A stretch of DNA of 64,000 bases from Chrysomallon squamiferum (GCA_012295275.1 CM022671.1:16893956-16957955), one strand, 5' to 3'; counted from the stretch's first letter, positions 49,789 to 63,303 are shown. Translations and numbers: made by a program. Notes: generated by a model from the sequence alone, not told the origin.

Positions 49789-50756
49789 TTATTTGGAACC
49801 TTTCTGCCCTTCGTTCACCTTCGTTTCGTTGATCTTGTCTTCCAAATCGCGCGTTTTCTCGACAAACTGATCGCCGTTTGCGTGAGTTCGCTTCTCGTGC
49901 ACATTTCTTTTGCTTTGACTGAGGAAGAACTTTTCCCTTGCGCGTTTCTCCCACCATCCCATCTTCCTTTTCACGTGCGGTTTTCTCAGTTCGGAAATCT
50001 CGTCGAGTTCTGGTTGACTGGATTTTTTAGTTAATTTCGGACTCTCAGAATGATTTGGTTGTGGGTCTTTCTTGTTACTGTTCTCGCTGTTACGTTTTGC
50101 GCCATTATTAGCAGTCGTTTGGAGATCGTCTTCCAGTTCTAACTCGGTCTCGGAAGCTTCCTTACTTCTTTTTATATGTGTATGCTTATTACCATGTTTC
50201 CCATGTGCTGGCTTCATATGTGGAAAACCATGTCTTCTGGTCTTTTCATTTTCCCTCTTCGTACGTGATAATTCAGCTTCGTTCTTTCTTTTCACGCGCG
50301 ATAATTCAGCCTCGTCTCCTCTTTTCACGCGTGACAATTCAGCTTCGCCTCCTCTTTTCACGCGTGACAATTCAGCTTCGTCTCCTCTTTTCACGCGTGA
50401 CAATTCAGCTTCGTCTCCTCTTTTCACGCGCGACAGTTCAGCTTCGTCTACTCTTTTCACGCGTGACAGTTCAGCTTCGTCTCCTCTTTTAACGCGTGAT
50501 AATTCAGCTTCTTTCCTTACATAAATTCGTCTCTTTTTACGCGTGATAATTCAGCTTCTTTCCTTTCAACGCGTGATGGGGCAATTTCGTCTCTTTTCAC
50601 GCGTGACAATTCAGCTTCATTAATTCTCTTTACGCGTGATAATTCCTTTTCCTGATCTCTCTTGGCGCGAGTGAGTTCCAGAAAGGATTCATCTGATCGC
50701 TTCTCGCGCTGCAGTTCAGTTTCTAGATTAAGACTGGCTGGATGTAAAGGAATGGC
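49789..50756 (-). pseudogene. SRVKR-repeat precursor gene, U5 copy, stop in repeat zone
   Basis: From the acceptor (exon edge 50756) the frame runs through the usual acidic lead-in and repeats to KEAELSRVKRDEFM, then stops at 50517. The remaining repeats and the C-terminal part (50514 to 49789) are open in another frame. The break coincides with a short deletion at about 50518-50530, where other copies have a longer KEAELSRVKR variant. The His-rich segment is kept as HGFPHMKPAHGKHGNKHTH. The leader exon region here also has one fewer T than U3/U4. Probably a pseudogene. Confidence 0.7.
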
Positions 50757-50867
50757 CTGGAAAAATAAAATAAAACACCCCACCTTTGATTAAAACAGAA
50801 ACAGAAATAAAAACGAAATAATAATTATGATCCGCAGAATTTCAATTTAAAGAGACAGATTTCAATG

Positions 50868-50899
<32 letters not shown>

Positions 50900-51971
50900 T
50901 TTAGAACAAAAATACATAAAATAATAAATTTAAAAACAAAATAATAATAAAAAAATAACAATAAATAGAATAAGACTTTCAAAATATCGTACGTTACATA
51001 ACACCCACAGATTGCTAGTCCAAGTATATTCCACAATAAATCAGCGTTTTTATTAAGAAAAACTGAAATCTCTTTTGTTTTATTCAGTTTACATCATGCA
51101 CAGTGTAAATCCACAGCATTGCGATTGCAAATTTTTTTTTCTCTCTCAACTGGCTTCATCACTGACTGAATTTCTAAAGTAATATGAATAGTCTCTGTGC
51201 AAAATCTTATATAAATCACCGTGATCCATTCATTTTCTAATCTGAGTTGGCAGCCTCTCAGGAGAGGACTATTGACGCCTTAAATGAAAGTACGACCACA
51301 CAAGGAAATGATGAATGACTGTTTCGTATTCATTATGCTAAATTAAAATTCTTTGTAGAATCAGCTAAATTAGATATGTTGTGCTTGATATGTGTACCGA
51401 TTATTCGAATAACTGTACGATAATGCAGGAATAGTTTGTAGGTGAAAAAATAAAAGCGAATATAATGAAATTTGTTGTTTTGTAAAATGCATCCTTTATC
51501 GGAATATATTATAGGTGAGGATGATGGAACAAAATACACTGTTTGTGATATACACCCATAAAATAACGTAGCCGGAATACAGTGTGTATGAAAAGAATAT
51601 TTTAATTTTTTTCGCTTTTTATTCGTGCAAAAACAACGGAAAAGATTACAGCAACATGAAAATGTTTCATTATTTCAATTACAAAAACGATTAAAATCAG
51701 GACTGAAATCAGGGGTCCATCTGTCTGTCTAGATTACAACATAAAACAATTAGATGTATTTCTAAATACTCTGAGTTTCAGTAGCACATTAATGAGAATT
51801 ATTAGCATTAAAATAATGACAGATCAACAGTTAGATACTTTGTCTTTTGATAATTTCAGATAGCTTGAATTTACAATATTAGTAAAGAGAAGAAGATTTA
51901 AAGAAATATGTAGACAAAAATGTAAGTTGTTTATATAGGAAATGATATTTAAAAAGGTATTTGTTATTGCT

Positions 51972-52011
<40 letters not shown>

Positions 52012-52355
52012 TAAATTTATTTAAATATTTATTATATATTTATTCTTAATTACTGTATTTATTTTATTAATACCACTACTACTACCACCACCATCAGGAC
52101 CACCACCACCACCACCACTACTACTACTGCTGCTGCTTGCTGCTGCTGCTACTACTACTACTACTACTACTACTTTTTATTTCTTATTCGTTTCGTAGAA
52201 TAATTATTAATCTATCACGCACGTGTTTGCGTTTTGAAACAATATCTGGATATCGTTTTAATTTTAAAATTTGTTTTTCTTATTACGTCAATACGTAGAT
52301 AGATACCACGTTGTACTGAACTAGCACCTATAAACATCAGATTTCCACAACTTCT

Positions 52356-52627
52356 CTTTGTTGTCGTTATTCAACCACTGGTTTGGTTTCCTAGTAACAT
52401 TAAACTCTGATTAGTTCTGCTGTCTGAGGTATTTCCTTACGTAGATCGGCGCCATTTCAGAAAGTAGTCACCAAGTAACCATGTCAGAACTTGCCATTGT
52501 TCGATATTGATTTCGCTGGAGGACGTTTATTTGTATTGTGTAATTGCTAACGAACCAGATTTGTCCCAGGTGACCACTGGACGATTTATAATTATCTGCA
52601 CACGAGTGAGATAATGATTTCACACAT

Positions 52628-52667
<40 letters not shown>

Positions 52668-53107
52668 CATACGTCTCTATGGAAGTGTTCATTATATAAA
52701 GACATGCGTATATATGTTTCTATGCACATACGTACACAAATAAAATTGCACATACAAACATACTGTATATTCCAACAAATATATACGCATGCACTGATGA
52801 ACGCACGCACGCGCACACACGCACATACACATAGCCATCATCTTCTGAAATGTAGGCTACTTCTAACTGGGGACTGGAAACCTAATAAATCGAATAAATC
52901 TAATATACCTGTCGTCTAATGGGTATAACTCGTCCTTCTAGACAGATATTAACACCACTTAAATGTTAGGAAATTAATAATTTATTGTATAATCTGATTA
53001 CTGTTACCTCTGTAGCTCGTGGATTTTAAGTGTATATGTAGACCCCATATAGTAATAGTGAGAATGTATGTATTATGTATAAAAAGCGTGTGTGTTTTCT
53101 CTCTGTG

Positions 53108-53206
<99 letters not shown>

Positions 53207-53339
53207 TAGCGTCTTAATATAACTTTAGAAATTATAGGAACTAAGAATTATTTTCTGAATTGTACTGTATTGTATTGTATTGTCGTTTATTGTTTTGTTT
53301 TCTATTGCTTTGCATTATATTTAACCTTCGATATTGGCA
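52356..53339. other. Intergenic, microsatellites only
   Basis: Right flank of the array. It holds TA repeats at about 52628-52666 and a long AG tract. No coding exon is supported. The Tyr-Ile and Leu-Ser frames here are microsatellite translations. Confidence 0.7.
53112..53203. repeat. (AG)n microsatellite
   Basis: About 90 bp of uninterrupted AG. It is the source of the Arg-Glu and Leu-Ser open frames, which are not genes. Confidence 0.97.
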
Positions 53340-53516
53340 ATGGCTATCAGAAGCGTTTCATGCTCAAAAACTTTATTGATTTTTGTTGTTATGATCGTAT
53401 TTTATGAAACAGTCATAAATTCATCGCTTAATCTTCATGCGAGAAAAATGACAAATTGCATTTTTAAGAATTGTAACTATAACAACATTTATAATAATAA
53501 AATAGAAATATTCTGA
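53340..53516 (+). CDS. Possible short secreted-peptide ORF or first exon
   Basis: An ATG in a good context (GGCAATGG) opens a 58-codon frame. It begins MAIRSVSCSKTLLIFVVMIV, a basic n-region plus hydrophobic core typical of a signal peptide, then FYETVINSSLNLHARKMTNC and a low-complexity Asn-rich end. A GTAACT donor at about 53474 could end the exon earlier. No second exon is evident and AT-rich DNA yields such ORFs by chance, so this is only a candidate. Confidence 0.2.
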   Translation: MAIRSVSCSKTLLIFVVMIVFYETVINSSLNLHARKMTNCIFKNCNYNNIYNNKIEIF

Positions 53517-53616
53517 TTATATTCTAAAATTATTCTTAAAGATTCTTGACATTTTTTATTATATGAAAGAGTCACGAGAAAATACATTTGGCTGGTTTAA
53601 GTAGGTTGGTAGATAC

Positions 53617-53648
<32 letters not shown>

Positions 53649-54352
53649 GTATATGTATATATATATATATATAAAAATTTAAATTTATATATATATTTTA
53701 CATTTGTATATATAAATCATTATGTATAAATATATAAAAACAGACAGGCTCCAACATACAATACACTTTTAGAATGTTTTTATGACATATACATACATAT
53801 TTAATTTCTTTTATGATATATTTTCTATGTAGACAGGTGTAAATGACATTGATATCATTGTTTTCCTTCTTTTCCTGAATTTATAATGAAGCGATGCTAA
53901 AAGATATATTGCACTGAAACATCATTTTAACATTTGGTTTCAACTGTAGCGTTATTTTATTTATTTATTTATTTTATTTTATTTTATTATTATTATTATT
54001 ATTATTATTTTAATTTCAAGGACTTCTAAGTTCAAGTAATATCCTTTGTTTAAAATTTTCATTCAAACTAAAAAATCTATATAACTGTGATTAAGCGTTT
54101 GCTTAAATGTACACCTTCAGAGTAAGCCCATACTGCTTTCTGTTTAAACCAGTGGCTAAATACTGTAGTAAATTATGAATCTTTATCCATGGTTAATGAA
54201 TGTAAAAGACACCTCGCTGCTAACATAAACTGTAGCGGATTTCTTTTAAAAACAGCTATAGTAAATCTGTATCAGTAACTACAAATGTAATCATGCAAGA
54301 TTACTTAACTTCTGACAGAAAAAACTAATCAGTTAGGTTTTGTTAAATAATT

Positions 54353-54436
<84 letters not shown>

Positions 54437-56298
54437 TTTTAATTTTTTTTTTTTTTTTTTTTTTTTTGCTAGTAGATGGAAGGAAGAACAAATATTGTTT
54501 TTATCTTTCTTTCTTTTCTTCTATTAGCTTGTATTTTAGAGGGTTCTTTATTATTATTATTTTTTTAATTAATTAATTAATTTATTATTATTATTATTAT
54601 TTTGAATAGCATGCAAACAAAGTCAGTAACAGTTGTAGCATTATATTAAATAACTTGGAGTCACTTGGCACTGAGACATTTAAGGAAAAAAACCCACACA
54701 GGTCACAGCATCACGTCAGTTAGTGAATTAAGCCAGGAAGACAAATCTGCTGTCTGAAATACATTTATTACAAAAAAACTTTCTATAATATAGCTGAAAA
54801 AAACAACCGAGAACCTCGGCTAAAAATTAAAGGACATAAAAACGTTACCTTTAAGAAAAAGGATTGTACTACTTTCAGGGAAGGACTGACAATGCTGCCA
54901 GTTTCGAATTATATGCATTTGTTTTCTTTTATCTTTTGTTATTTTCCTATTTCTGTCATTCTTTGTTTTGTTAGAATTAAAAAATAAAAAAGTAAAGACG
55001 GAAGAAAATAAATAAGTAAATAAATAAATAATAATAATAAATGAAAAAAAAAAACAATAATAAAAAAAAACAAAAAAAACAACTCAACAACAACAAATCA
55101 CTTTGTTGAATTGCAAATTAACGACTTCGCACCAAAGGTTACCCTGTGGTTCTTTTGGTTTGTTTTGTTAAATTCTTCACTTTTTATTTTATTTTTAGTA
55201 AATATGCCAATAATTTAAGAGCTGTAGAACAAAGTGTTTCAGTAGGTGAACAGGTGTAGAGCGTGTGTCTAGTACTGAAACGCTTCCGTTCCTAAATGTC
55301 AATGACGTTAAATCACATTCTAATGGCCGGTTAACCGCGCCATTATCTTGTCACACGGAAACGCTTTTCTGGCGGAAACCGTACAGCGACAGAAAGAATG
55401 CAGAAAGCAGAATTAAGTGAGACAAACTGACTGACCGACTGACATACACTCATTTGTGAAAACCACAACATCAACATGATCAACAACAATAATAATACTA
55501 ATGCAACAACAATAATACTAATGCAACAACAACGACAATAATACTAATGCGTATATATCGTATGATCCGTCATTACTTAAGATATATATATATATTATAA
55601 TGATGATAAACAATACTCATCATCATCATTATAATCTCACTGGATAAAAATGTAGTAGAAAAATCATGGAATAAAAAAGAAAAAAATAAATGAAAAAAAG
55701 AACACGGTACTAACTTATTTCCATTGTTAAACCAGTAAATAAATCATATTTCATTAATAATAATAATGATGATGATGATGATGATGATGATGATGTTGAT
55801 AAATTAATAATACAAATTAACAATCAGTGATAACTGAAAACAGAAGCATTATATCTTTGATACTTTATCGAAGCTCTGAGTCTTTCTTACAGTTCTGAAA
55901 ACCCAAGTTCTATATCGGAAACTCGTTTAGGACAGAAATAATGCAAATTTTATAAGTCTGTGTTATTAGCGGATTTCATCCTATAGCATCAGAGGCTCAG
56001 AACTACGTATACGGAAATAAGTCTAGCGAATTTAATTTTATCAGATTCAGTTTCATGATCTTTTTGCACGTAACTGTTGAAAGCATTTCCCGTCTTAAAA
56101 TGACAATATATATTTAATGATTTTCATTAAAGTGTATTTGTGTGAGAATAATAATAATAATAAAAAGATACAATATGTTGTTTATTTATAAACTATTGTA
56201 GCTGTTATTATTAATTTTTGGGGGCATATGTGTTTATAAGTGATGTGATATAGTCCATTAAAAAATCCCCCAAAAGTAAAAAAATACCCCCAAAATAT

Positions 56299-56337
<39 letters not shown>

Positions 56338-56685
56338 GAGTTTGTGTCTGTGTATATATGTATCGGAAAAACAACAAAATAAATAACATAAAACGTATTT
56401 AAAAGCATCTTCATTTCATATCAAGTTACGTAAGTGTAAGTGTCTGGTAACCTATACGACTGCTGTTTCAGCTCTCTCCTGTTTTACAGGCTCTCTGAAG
56501 TGACACCTGGGACATTATTAACGAGTCATTATTTTCTCTCTGTGACCGGGTGTTATTAATCAACATGCCATTTAGTATCAGTTTTGATATATAGTTCATT
56601 TCGTCTGTTAAAAATCAGCAAATGAAATATTACAGTCATAAACTAGAGCATGCATATACCTGAAATGATTGAAATGGCTGCGAAG

Positions 56686-56770
56686 GTGTATGTATGTATG
56701 TATGTATGTATGTATGTATGTATGTATGTATGTATGTATGTATGTATGTATGTTTGTACGTATGTATGCA
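56686..56770. repeat. (TATG)n tetranucleotide microsatellite
   Basis: About 80 bp of TATG/TGTA repeats with a few variants at the right end. It gives the His-Thr-Tyr-Ile open frames on the minus strand, which are not genes. Confidence 0.95.
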
Positions 56771-58106
56771 TGTATGCATAGGTGTATGTGTCTGTATGTT
56801 TGCATGTATGTATGAATGCATGTATCTGTGTCTATCTCTCTGACTGTATATCTGTGTATATGTATACCTTTTATTTTTATGAGTTTTTTTTTTTTTTTAA
56901 ATTAAGGAGAATAATGAAAAAATGATGGTGAAATTAAGTCATAGAACATTTGTCAGCTCAGTGTATTTCAAAATATCGTGAAATTCCACAACAAGCAAAA
57001 ACAAACAACAAAAAAACACAAACAAACAAACACAACAAAAACCCAGTCAATTAAGTTTTCTCTCTAGACAAAACTTTTAACATGGATAATTTATTTCTAC
57101 TTATTGTTTTAAACATTTTTTTTTTTTTTCCAAAAATGCGTTTGTTTTTAACACTCTTCGAAGCTAAAATTAAATATATTGTTTGGAAGATTAACAATAA
57201 ACTATAATTTCCATATAATTTCCATGAGAAAATAATTTAAACATCTGTTACGTTTTTCTCCAGAAATGCAGAAAAAATGGTGTTGGGCTTTTAGTGTTTT
57301 GCAGAGAAAAGAATATCAATAACGTTTCATCATGCTGAAGCAAACAGGGACTACGTGTAAATGTGCTTTCAAAGTACTGTTTGCATTTCAACAATTCTCG
57401 CAATTTTTATAACAATGATCTCTATCACCGAACTATGAGGTGACAAAGCTTTTTCAACACAAATACGAGAAAAGCGTTATGTTCTATCATAATCATATTC
57501 ACGTCGCATAAAACATTTTAACAGAAAACCCATGTCATGGTTTCCACTGCAAATTAGATTCTCTTGTCCAGTGTGAAACTAGTTACTAGAGCAAAAATCG
57601 TTTAACCTACTAATATTTCAACTCGTGCTGGGAGGACAGATTGATTGACAAAGCTTGTAAGTGTGGTAGGAACGTGGATCTAATCCAAAAGCGGATTTTG
57701 TTTTTTCCCCTCTGAAGTTTGAACAAAGAGAGGGAAGAGGATGGATGTTTTCAACTTTTTTTTATTAATTAATTTACCTGCGACATTAACATTTCAACCA
57801 TAAATAGTATTGTTTATACCTTCTTTTTAAATTAAATTTTTTTTTTTTTTTTTTTTGTTTTTATGTTCTTTCTTTCCGGAATTTTATTTTATTTTTTATT
57901 TTTTTTTTTCTCTTTAATTTTAGAACTCCCACTTTAAACATTAAACCGTAATCCATGGGTATAATTTATAAAATATAACTAATTATAAAAATGTTATATA
58001 AATGAATAGAGTATTTAGTTAATCTGTAATAAATATAAACAAGATAGATACAAAAAAAATTAATGTTAAATATGTGTAAATGAGTGTATGTGTTTGTGTG
58101 TTGTCT

Positions 58107-58138
<32 letters not shown>

Positions 58139-58533
58139 TCAGTGAAGATTTTGTTCAGATTTTCTGTTATGAACTGGTTCTCAGCTTTCTGAGACTGCTG
58201 CGTAATTCATCGATGAATCCCATGATATTGCTATTCATATTATTGAAAATATTATATTTTATTTTTTAAACAAAAATGCTACCTTTGTATATATGTGTCT
58301 CTGTATGTATGTGGATGTTGACTGAATGTGTGTTCGTGTCTGTGTGTGTGTCTGTCTGTCTCTCAGAGCTGACTGTGCATTTGCCTGAGTGTAGAAACAT
58401 GACCATTAAAGATCGTCAAAGACCTTTAACACAAGCTGCCCATGATTTATTTACTACCAAGGGAAATAAGAAATGTCAAATGGTCTCAAGAAATATGTCG
58501 TCATATCCGCGAAGAACGGAATAACGTTTTCAG

Positions 58534-58593
58534 ATTAGATATTTAGCACACGCTGCTGTCGTCAGTCGGCAATTCCGTTTGGAGTAAATCAAC
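58534..58593 (+). other. Candidate noncoding exon with strong donor
   Basis: ACGTTTTCAG acceptor, 60 bases (ATTAGATATTTAGCAC... to AAATCAAC) and a consensus GTAAGT donor. It could be an upstream 5' UTR exon of the PLP-enzyme gene at 63347, about 4.8 kb away on the same strand, or chance. Confidence 0.2.
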
Positions 58594-58809
58594 GTAAGTA
58601 CCTGCATCGAGGGCTGGGACGTTCTCCCTCGGGTTAAGACAGATTTATATTTTCAGTTGTTTGTGATGAAGCGTGAAACAGAATTATTAGACGTTGGTAT
58701 TACAATATGATCATTATTTTTTACAATCTATACCACTATTTTTATTTTTATTTTTGTTTTTAATGTTGTGGTTTTTTTTTGGGGGGGGGGCTGGTTGGGG
58801 CGGTTTGTA

Positions 58810-58853
<44 letters not shown>

Positions 58854-59553
58854 TTTTTATTTGACTTTCATCAGTTCGGTATCGTTATATATGAAATAAC
58901 ATTTTATTAATTAATAATAAACAAACTAGCTTAAACATAACAAACAAACAAACAAATAATTTTAAAATAAAAAAATCGTTCCTAAAAATGTTTCCAGTTG
59001 AAAAGATGTGTGTGTGTATATGTGTGTGTGGGTATGCGTGTGTTGTTGTGTGCGTGTATTCGTGTGTGCGCGCGTCTTTCTATCTCTTTATTTGTGTGTG
59101 TACATACTGGTTGATTACACACAGTGAAAATATAAACGAACACAATGAAAAATCTGTATATAAATATCGCTGATACAAAAAGCTCATTTGATTACAGAGA
59201 TAAAGGCGACCCAGCTGTTGTGATGATCAGAGTGAAAGTGTCCTTGATGAAATATATATATATATGTATATATATTAAGTAATGATGGATCATACGATAT
59301 GTACGGATTAGTATTATAACAACAGAGATATACGTTACAGGAGTGATTTTTGGTTTTTATTCTTCGCAGAAGTGATTTTTTTTGTTGTTTTTTCCAGAGT
59401 TACATTACACGTAAAAATCAATTATAATACATTTCATTTGTGAAAATAAATATTATAATAAATGAAAAATGGATAAAGAATTTTGTTGGATAAATAAAAC
59501 TTTTAGTAAAAATACTGAAACGACATTTGTAAAAATAATTTGTTTTCATTAGT

Positions 59554-59897
59554 TCATTCATGATTTTTCTCTCGCTTGATCTCTTCCATTTCGACACTTT
59601 CCATAATTCCGTTTTCGTTTTGTTTGGTCTGGGCAGCTGGTACAGAACTGGTACAGAACTGGTACAAACGACACGACTTATTATTCCTAACAATCTTTAG
59701 TCATTTACGATCAACCAAATAACAATAACCAAATGATAACCAAATTGAAGAAATAACGTATTAAAAATCAGAAAAAAAAATAAAATAATAATAATGATCT
59801 GATAACGTAATCTAAAAAAATTAAAACAACTCACCTGAACATTAATCACTGCCCAGAGAAAAATGAACTGTAAAAAGATAGCGACGAGAAACTTCAT
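59554..59897 (-). CDS. Candidate small secreted-peptide gene
   Basis: Exon 1 (59897-59835) encodes MKFLVAIFLQFIFLWAVINV plus Q, a classical signal peptide, and ends at a consensus GTGAGT donor in phase 0. Two acceptors are possible about 200 bases on. The one giving exon 2 at 59628-59554 adds TKQNENGIMESVEMEEIKRE, then KNHE and a stop, for a 45-residue protein with an internal KR. The other, eight bases earlier (CTGTACCAG), gives a longer Lys-rich chain starting LPRPNKTKTELWKVSKWKR that ends at 59418. The acceptor zone is a triplicated 11-bp unit (TTCTGTACCAG). Upstream (minus direction) there is a CT/GA tract and two CCAAT-type motifs at about 60130-60170. The function is unknown. The signal peptide and donor are convincing; the second exon is ambiguous. 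Confidence 0.45.
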
Positions 59898-60458
59898 GTC
59901 TTTTATGTAAGAGCGAAACAGATCGCTCCAATTTGCTCTAGAACGTTAGCCGTCTGCTTTGGCGCGCGCTTTATCTCTCTCTCTCTCTCTCTGTCTCTCT
60001 GTCTCTCCACACTGATGCTGGTTAATAATGCAGAAAGTCCACACGCAGTTAATCTGATGCCTTCTATCAAACGTCTGACTCTAGGCTTCCTGTTTCAATC
60101 ACTAAATGAAATACCGCTGGCAAAAGGTGATTGTCGCCAATGATGTTTTCTGAAGTCTACTGCCGATTGGTGAAAATGAGACAAGAGAGAGAGAGAGAGA
60201 GACACAGTGAGTGAGAGAGTATGGGGGGGTTAAAGAAATCAATATTTCCCGTCAGGCCCAGCTGGATGCAATCACGTGCCATGATTTAGAGATGATGATT
60301 AATAAGATGAAACTTCAGGATATTGTGACAGTATATATATATATATATATATTACTAATAGTAATGTTCAAAAGCAAATCACCATAGTATTCTTCGCGTT
60401 TCTTTTAGTGATAACCGTATGTGAAAGAGCTGGAATGGAGACAAATGTCATCAAAATA

Positions 60459-60496
<38 letters not shown>

Positions 60497-60610
60497 ACAT
60501 TCATCTACGTACAAATAAACACACATACAAATAAATTAGATAGCCAAATAAATGCAAAACTTTCACAACAATTTTTATTTACAGCTGGACGGATATTTCT
60601 CAACACCAGC

Positions 60611-60656
<46 letters not shown>

Positions 60657-61139
60657 GCAACATATAATAATAATAAAAATATAAAAAATAGATCAGAATA
60701 CTGGGCATATATAATCGTGTTTCGCATTTATGTTGTTGTTTTTATTTTTTTTTTTTATTTATTTTTTTTTTAAATATTTTGGAAACAGCTGGCCTGGACA
60801 CGATTACCACTTTCTGCCATTTTTCAAAAATAAATTTGCAATTAAATGTACACACGCTTACGCACACGCGAACGAATATTAATGAAATATATGCTGTACG
60901 TGATATGTTTTCTTGGCATATTGTGCATATTATATAACCGTGCGTAAAATGAATAAATAAGATGACATTTGTATGTGCGTGTGCGTATGTTTTCATCAAA
61001 TACATATGTTGTCAAAACAGTTAACTAAATTCCGTTCTGGAACCAAATAGATTCTGGAACATAAAAGAGAAATTAAAAAATATAATCTGTATTTCATGGA
61101 TTTATTATTAGCACCTGTTACGCAACGACATATATTTTT

Positions 61140-61715
61140 GTATTAAAATAATAATAATAAAAACAACAACAACAATAATAACAATAACAATAAACGACAA
61201 CAATAACAACAACAATAACAATAATAACAACAATAACAACAACAATAACAACAACAATAATAACAACAATAACAATAATAACAACAACAATAACAACAAC
61301 AATAATAACAATAATAACAACAATAATAACAACAACAACAATAACAACAATAACAACAATAACAACAATAACAACAATAACAACAATAATAACAATAATA
61401 ATAACAACAACAACAGCAACAATAATAACAACAACAATAATAATAATAATAATAACAACAACAGCAACAATAATAACAACAACAATAACAATAATAATAA
61501 CAACATAAATAACAATAACAACAACAACAATAATAACAATAATAATAACAACAACAATAATAACAACAATAATAACAATAACAATAATAACAACAATAAT
61601 AACAACATAAATAACAATAACAACAATAATAACAACAATAACAATAACAACAACAACAATAATAACAACATAAATAACAATAACAACAACAACAGTAATA
61701 ATAATAATAAAAATA
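61140..61715. repeat. 580-bp interrupted AAC/AAT trinucleotide array
   Basis: A long array of AAC and AAT triplets in irregular order with rare AGC and ATA interruptions. Because all triplets keep phase, the minus strand shows a 194-codon poly-Leu frame, which is an artefact. Confidence 0.95.
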
Positions 61716-62043
61716 ATAAATCAGAATACGCTGCTTTAGTAAGAAAAATAACCCTGTATGAAGTTAATATAATTCACGTCTTACATAGAAGTGTAAAAAT
61801 GAGAAAAACTTGACAGTGATGTGCATAAATTAAAGAAATAAAGACACAAAAACATTTCAAACTCAATCTGATTGTCAGTTATTTACATCAGTTTTGGCTG
61901 TTTAACAAACTGAAAATTGTAGTCTTTATTCATACAGTCAGTAAAACTGAGAAAAATAGTTCCTGTCAGACGTCTTCTTCGGAATCAAATTTGTTTTCTT
62001 TCTGTCTTTATTTTTTCTCGAAGAAATATAGTTTATCATTCAA

Positions 62044-62099
<56 letters not shown>

Positions 62100-62484
62100 C
62101 ACTGTTGTTGCTGTTGATATTATTATTGCTGTTATTTTTTTATTTATTTAATTTGTCATTTAATTTAATTTATATGTTCAGTGCCCTTCACGGAACTGAT
62201 GTGTTTTGTTCCCCAAGCTGTAAAATCTGTCCCCGATTACATTAGGAGACTAAAAAAAAAAAACATTTTAAAACATAAATAAATAATAACATTTTAAATT
62301 TTTGTGTTTCTTTTCCTATTTCTATAAACGTTTTATTTATTGTTATTATCTTCTACTGCTTTTATATATATATATATTTTTTTTTTAGCTTTTTAAAAAA
62401 ATGATATATTATGACTAATCCGTAAGGCTACAAACTATACCCATCTTTTGATGTTAACAGTTAATATTTATTTATATATCACAG

Positions 62485-62521
62485 GTCAGAGTTCAAACGA
62501 AAAGAAGTAGGACACAAGCAG
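62485..62521 (+). other. Candidate 37-nt noncoding exon
   Basis: ATATATCACAG acceptor, 37 bases ending ACACAAGCAG and a GTAAAT donor, about 825 bases upstream of the first coding exon of the PLP-enzyme gene and on the same strand. It is a possible 5' UTR exon; nothing else supports it. Confidence 0.2.
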
Positions 62522-63210
62522 GTAAATAGTACATACATCAAACGTCGTTTATTTTGCGAGAAACACAAATACACCATGATTTAAGAATACAGTATGAAAT
62601 GACATGAGCTATTGTTATAATGAATGTATTTATAACATAGAAATAAATACCACAAAAGACAAAGATGAAATCGGAGAGAAAATAAAGAACGAAACGTGCA
62701 GCAGTTTCGTGGAGGCTTTGTCTGGAGGCCTTAGTAGGGATAACAAGATTAACATTATTATATTGTGTAGGCGTTGTACTGCCGGTATTTTAAAATGCAC
62801 TGTAGTTTTAAGAATATAAGTTTTATTATGTACATATGTACATACTGCATCAGAAAATATTATTATTATTATTTTCTTTTACATTTCATGAATAATTTCT
62901 TCTATATAATAACAAGAATAACAATTAATAAAATACATATATGCAATAATAATTAAAAAAACAAAACATTTAACCATAAATATTACTATTACTGCTACTA
63001 CTACTGCTGCTGTTACTACTTCTGTTACTGCTGCTATTATGTCTGCCATTGCTACTTTACTAATTACAGCTATTGTTACTACTACTACACTGGCAACATC
63101 AACAGCTACTAGGCCTGTATTAATTATTTTAAAAAACCCCAATAATAATAATAATAATGACAACTTTTGCAACATCAAGTAAATATATCTCATAATTTAA
63201 TATTTACGTT

Positions 63211-63218
<8 letters not shown>

Positions 63219-63300
<82 letters not shown>
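63219..63300. repeat. (GA)n microsatellite just upstream of the PLP-enzyme coding exon
   Basis: About 80 bp of GA ending 46 bases before the acceptor-bounded exon start at 63347. It thus lies at the 3' end of the intron in the 5' UTR. Confidence 0.97.

Positions 63301-63303
<3 letters not shown>

Larger units (their letters stand above)
48036..52355. repeat. Array unit U5 (4.32 kb), last copy
   Basis: Fifth and most diverged copy. It has a NOL9 terminal exon copy (48461-48550) and a broken precursor exon (49789-50756). Similarity ends at about 52355, where CCACAACTTCT continues into unrelated sequence instead of the next unit start. The trinucleotide block near 52070-52172 is also altered. 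Confidence 0.95.
53517..59553. other. Gene-poor, microsatellite-rich stretch
   Basis: No supported gene. It contains TA repeats (about 53622-53690), TTTA/TTA arrays (about 54355-54435), ATG/GAT repeats (55768-55796), GA (56299-56340), TATG (56686-56770), GT (about 58100-58138) and TTA (about 58815-58850). A more complex, less AT-rich patch at about 55250-55440 contains TGACGTTA (CRE-like) and GAAACGCTT twice; it could be regulatory. Several poly-T tracts are present. Confidence 0.6.

Noticed and set aside
52982-53222. Leu-Ser and Arg-Glu repeat frames
   Set aside because: Translation of the (AG)n tract.
61108-61692. 194-codon poly-Leu open frame on the minus strand
   Set aside because: It is the translation of an AAC/AAT trinucleotide array that never leaves phase; there is no start context or non-repeat sequence.
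62604-62819. 71-codon ORF upstream of the PLP-enzyme gene
   Set aside because: No recognisable motif, no signal peptide, no splice-site support; length expected by chance.
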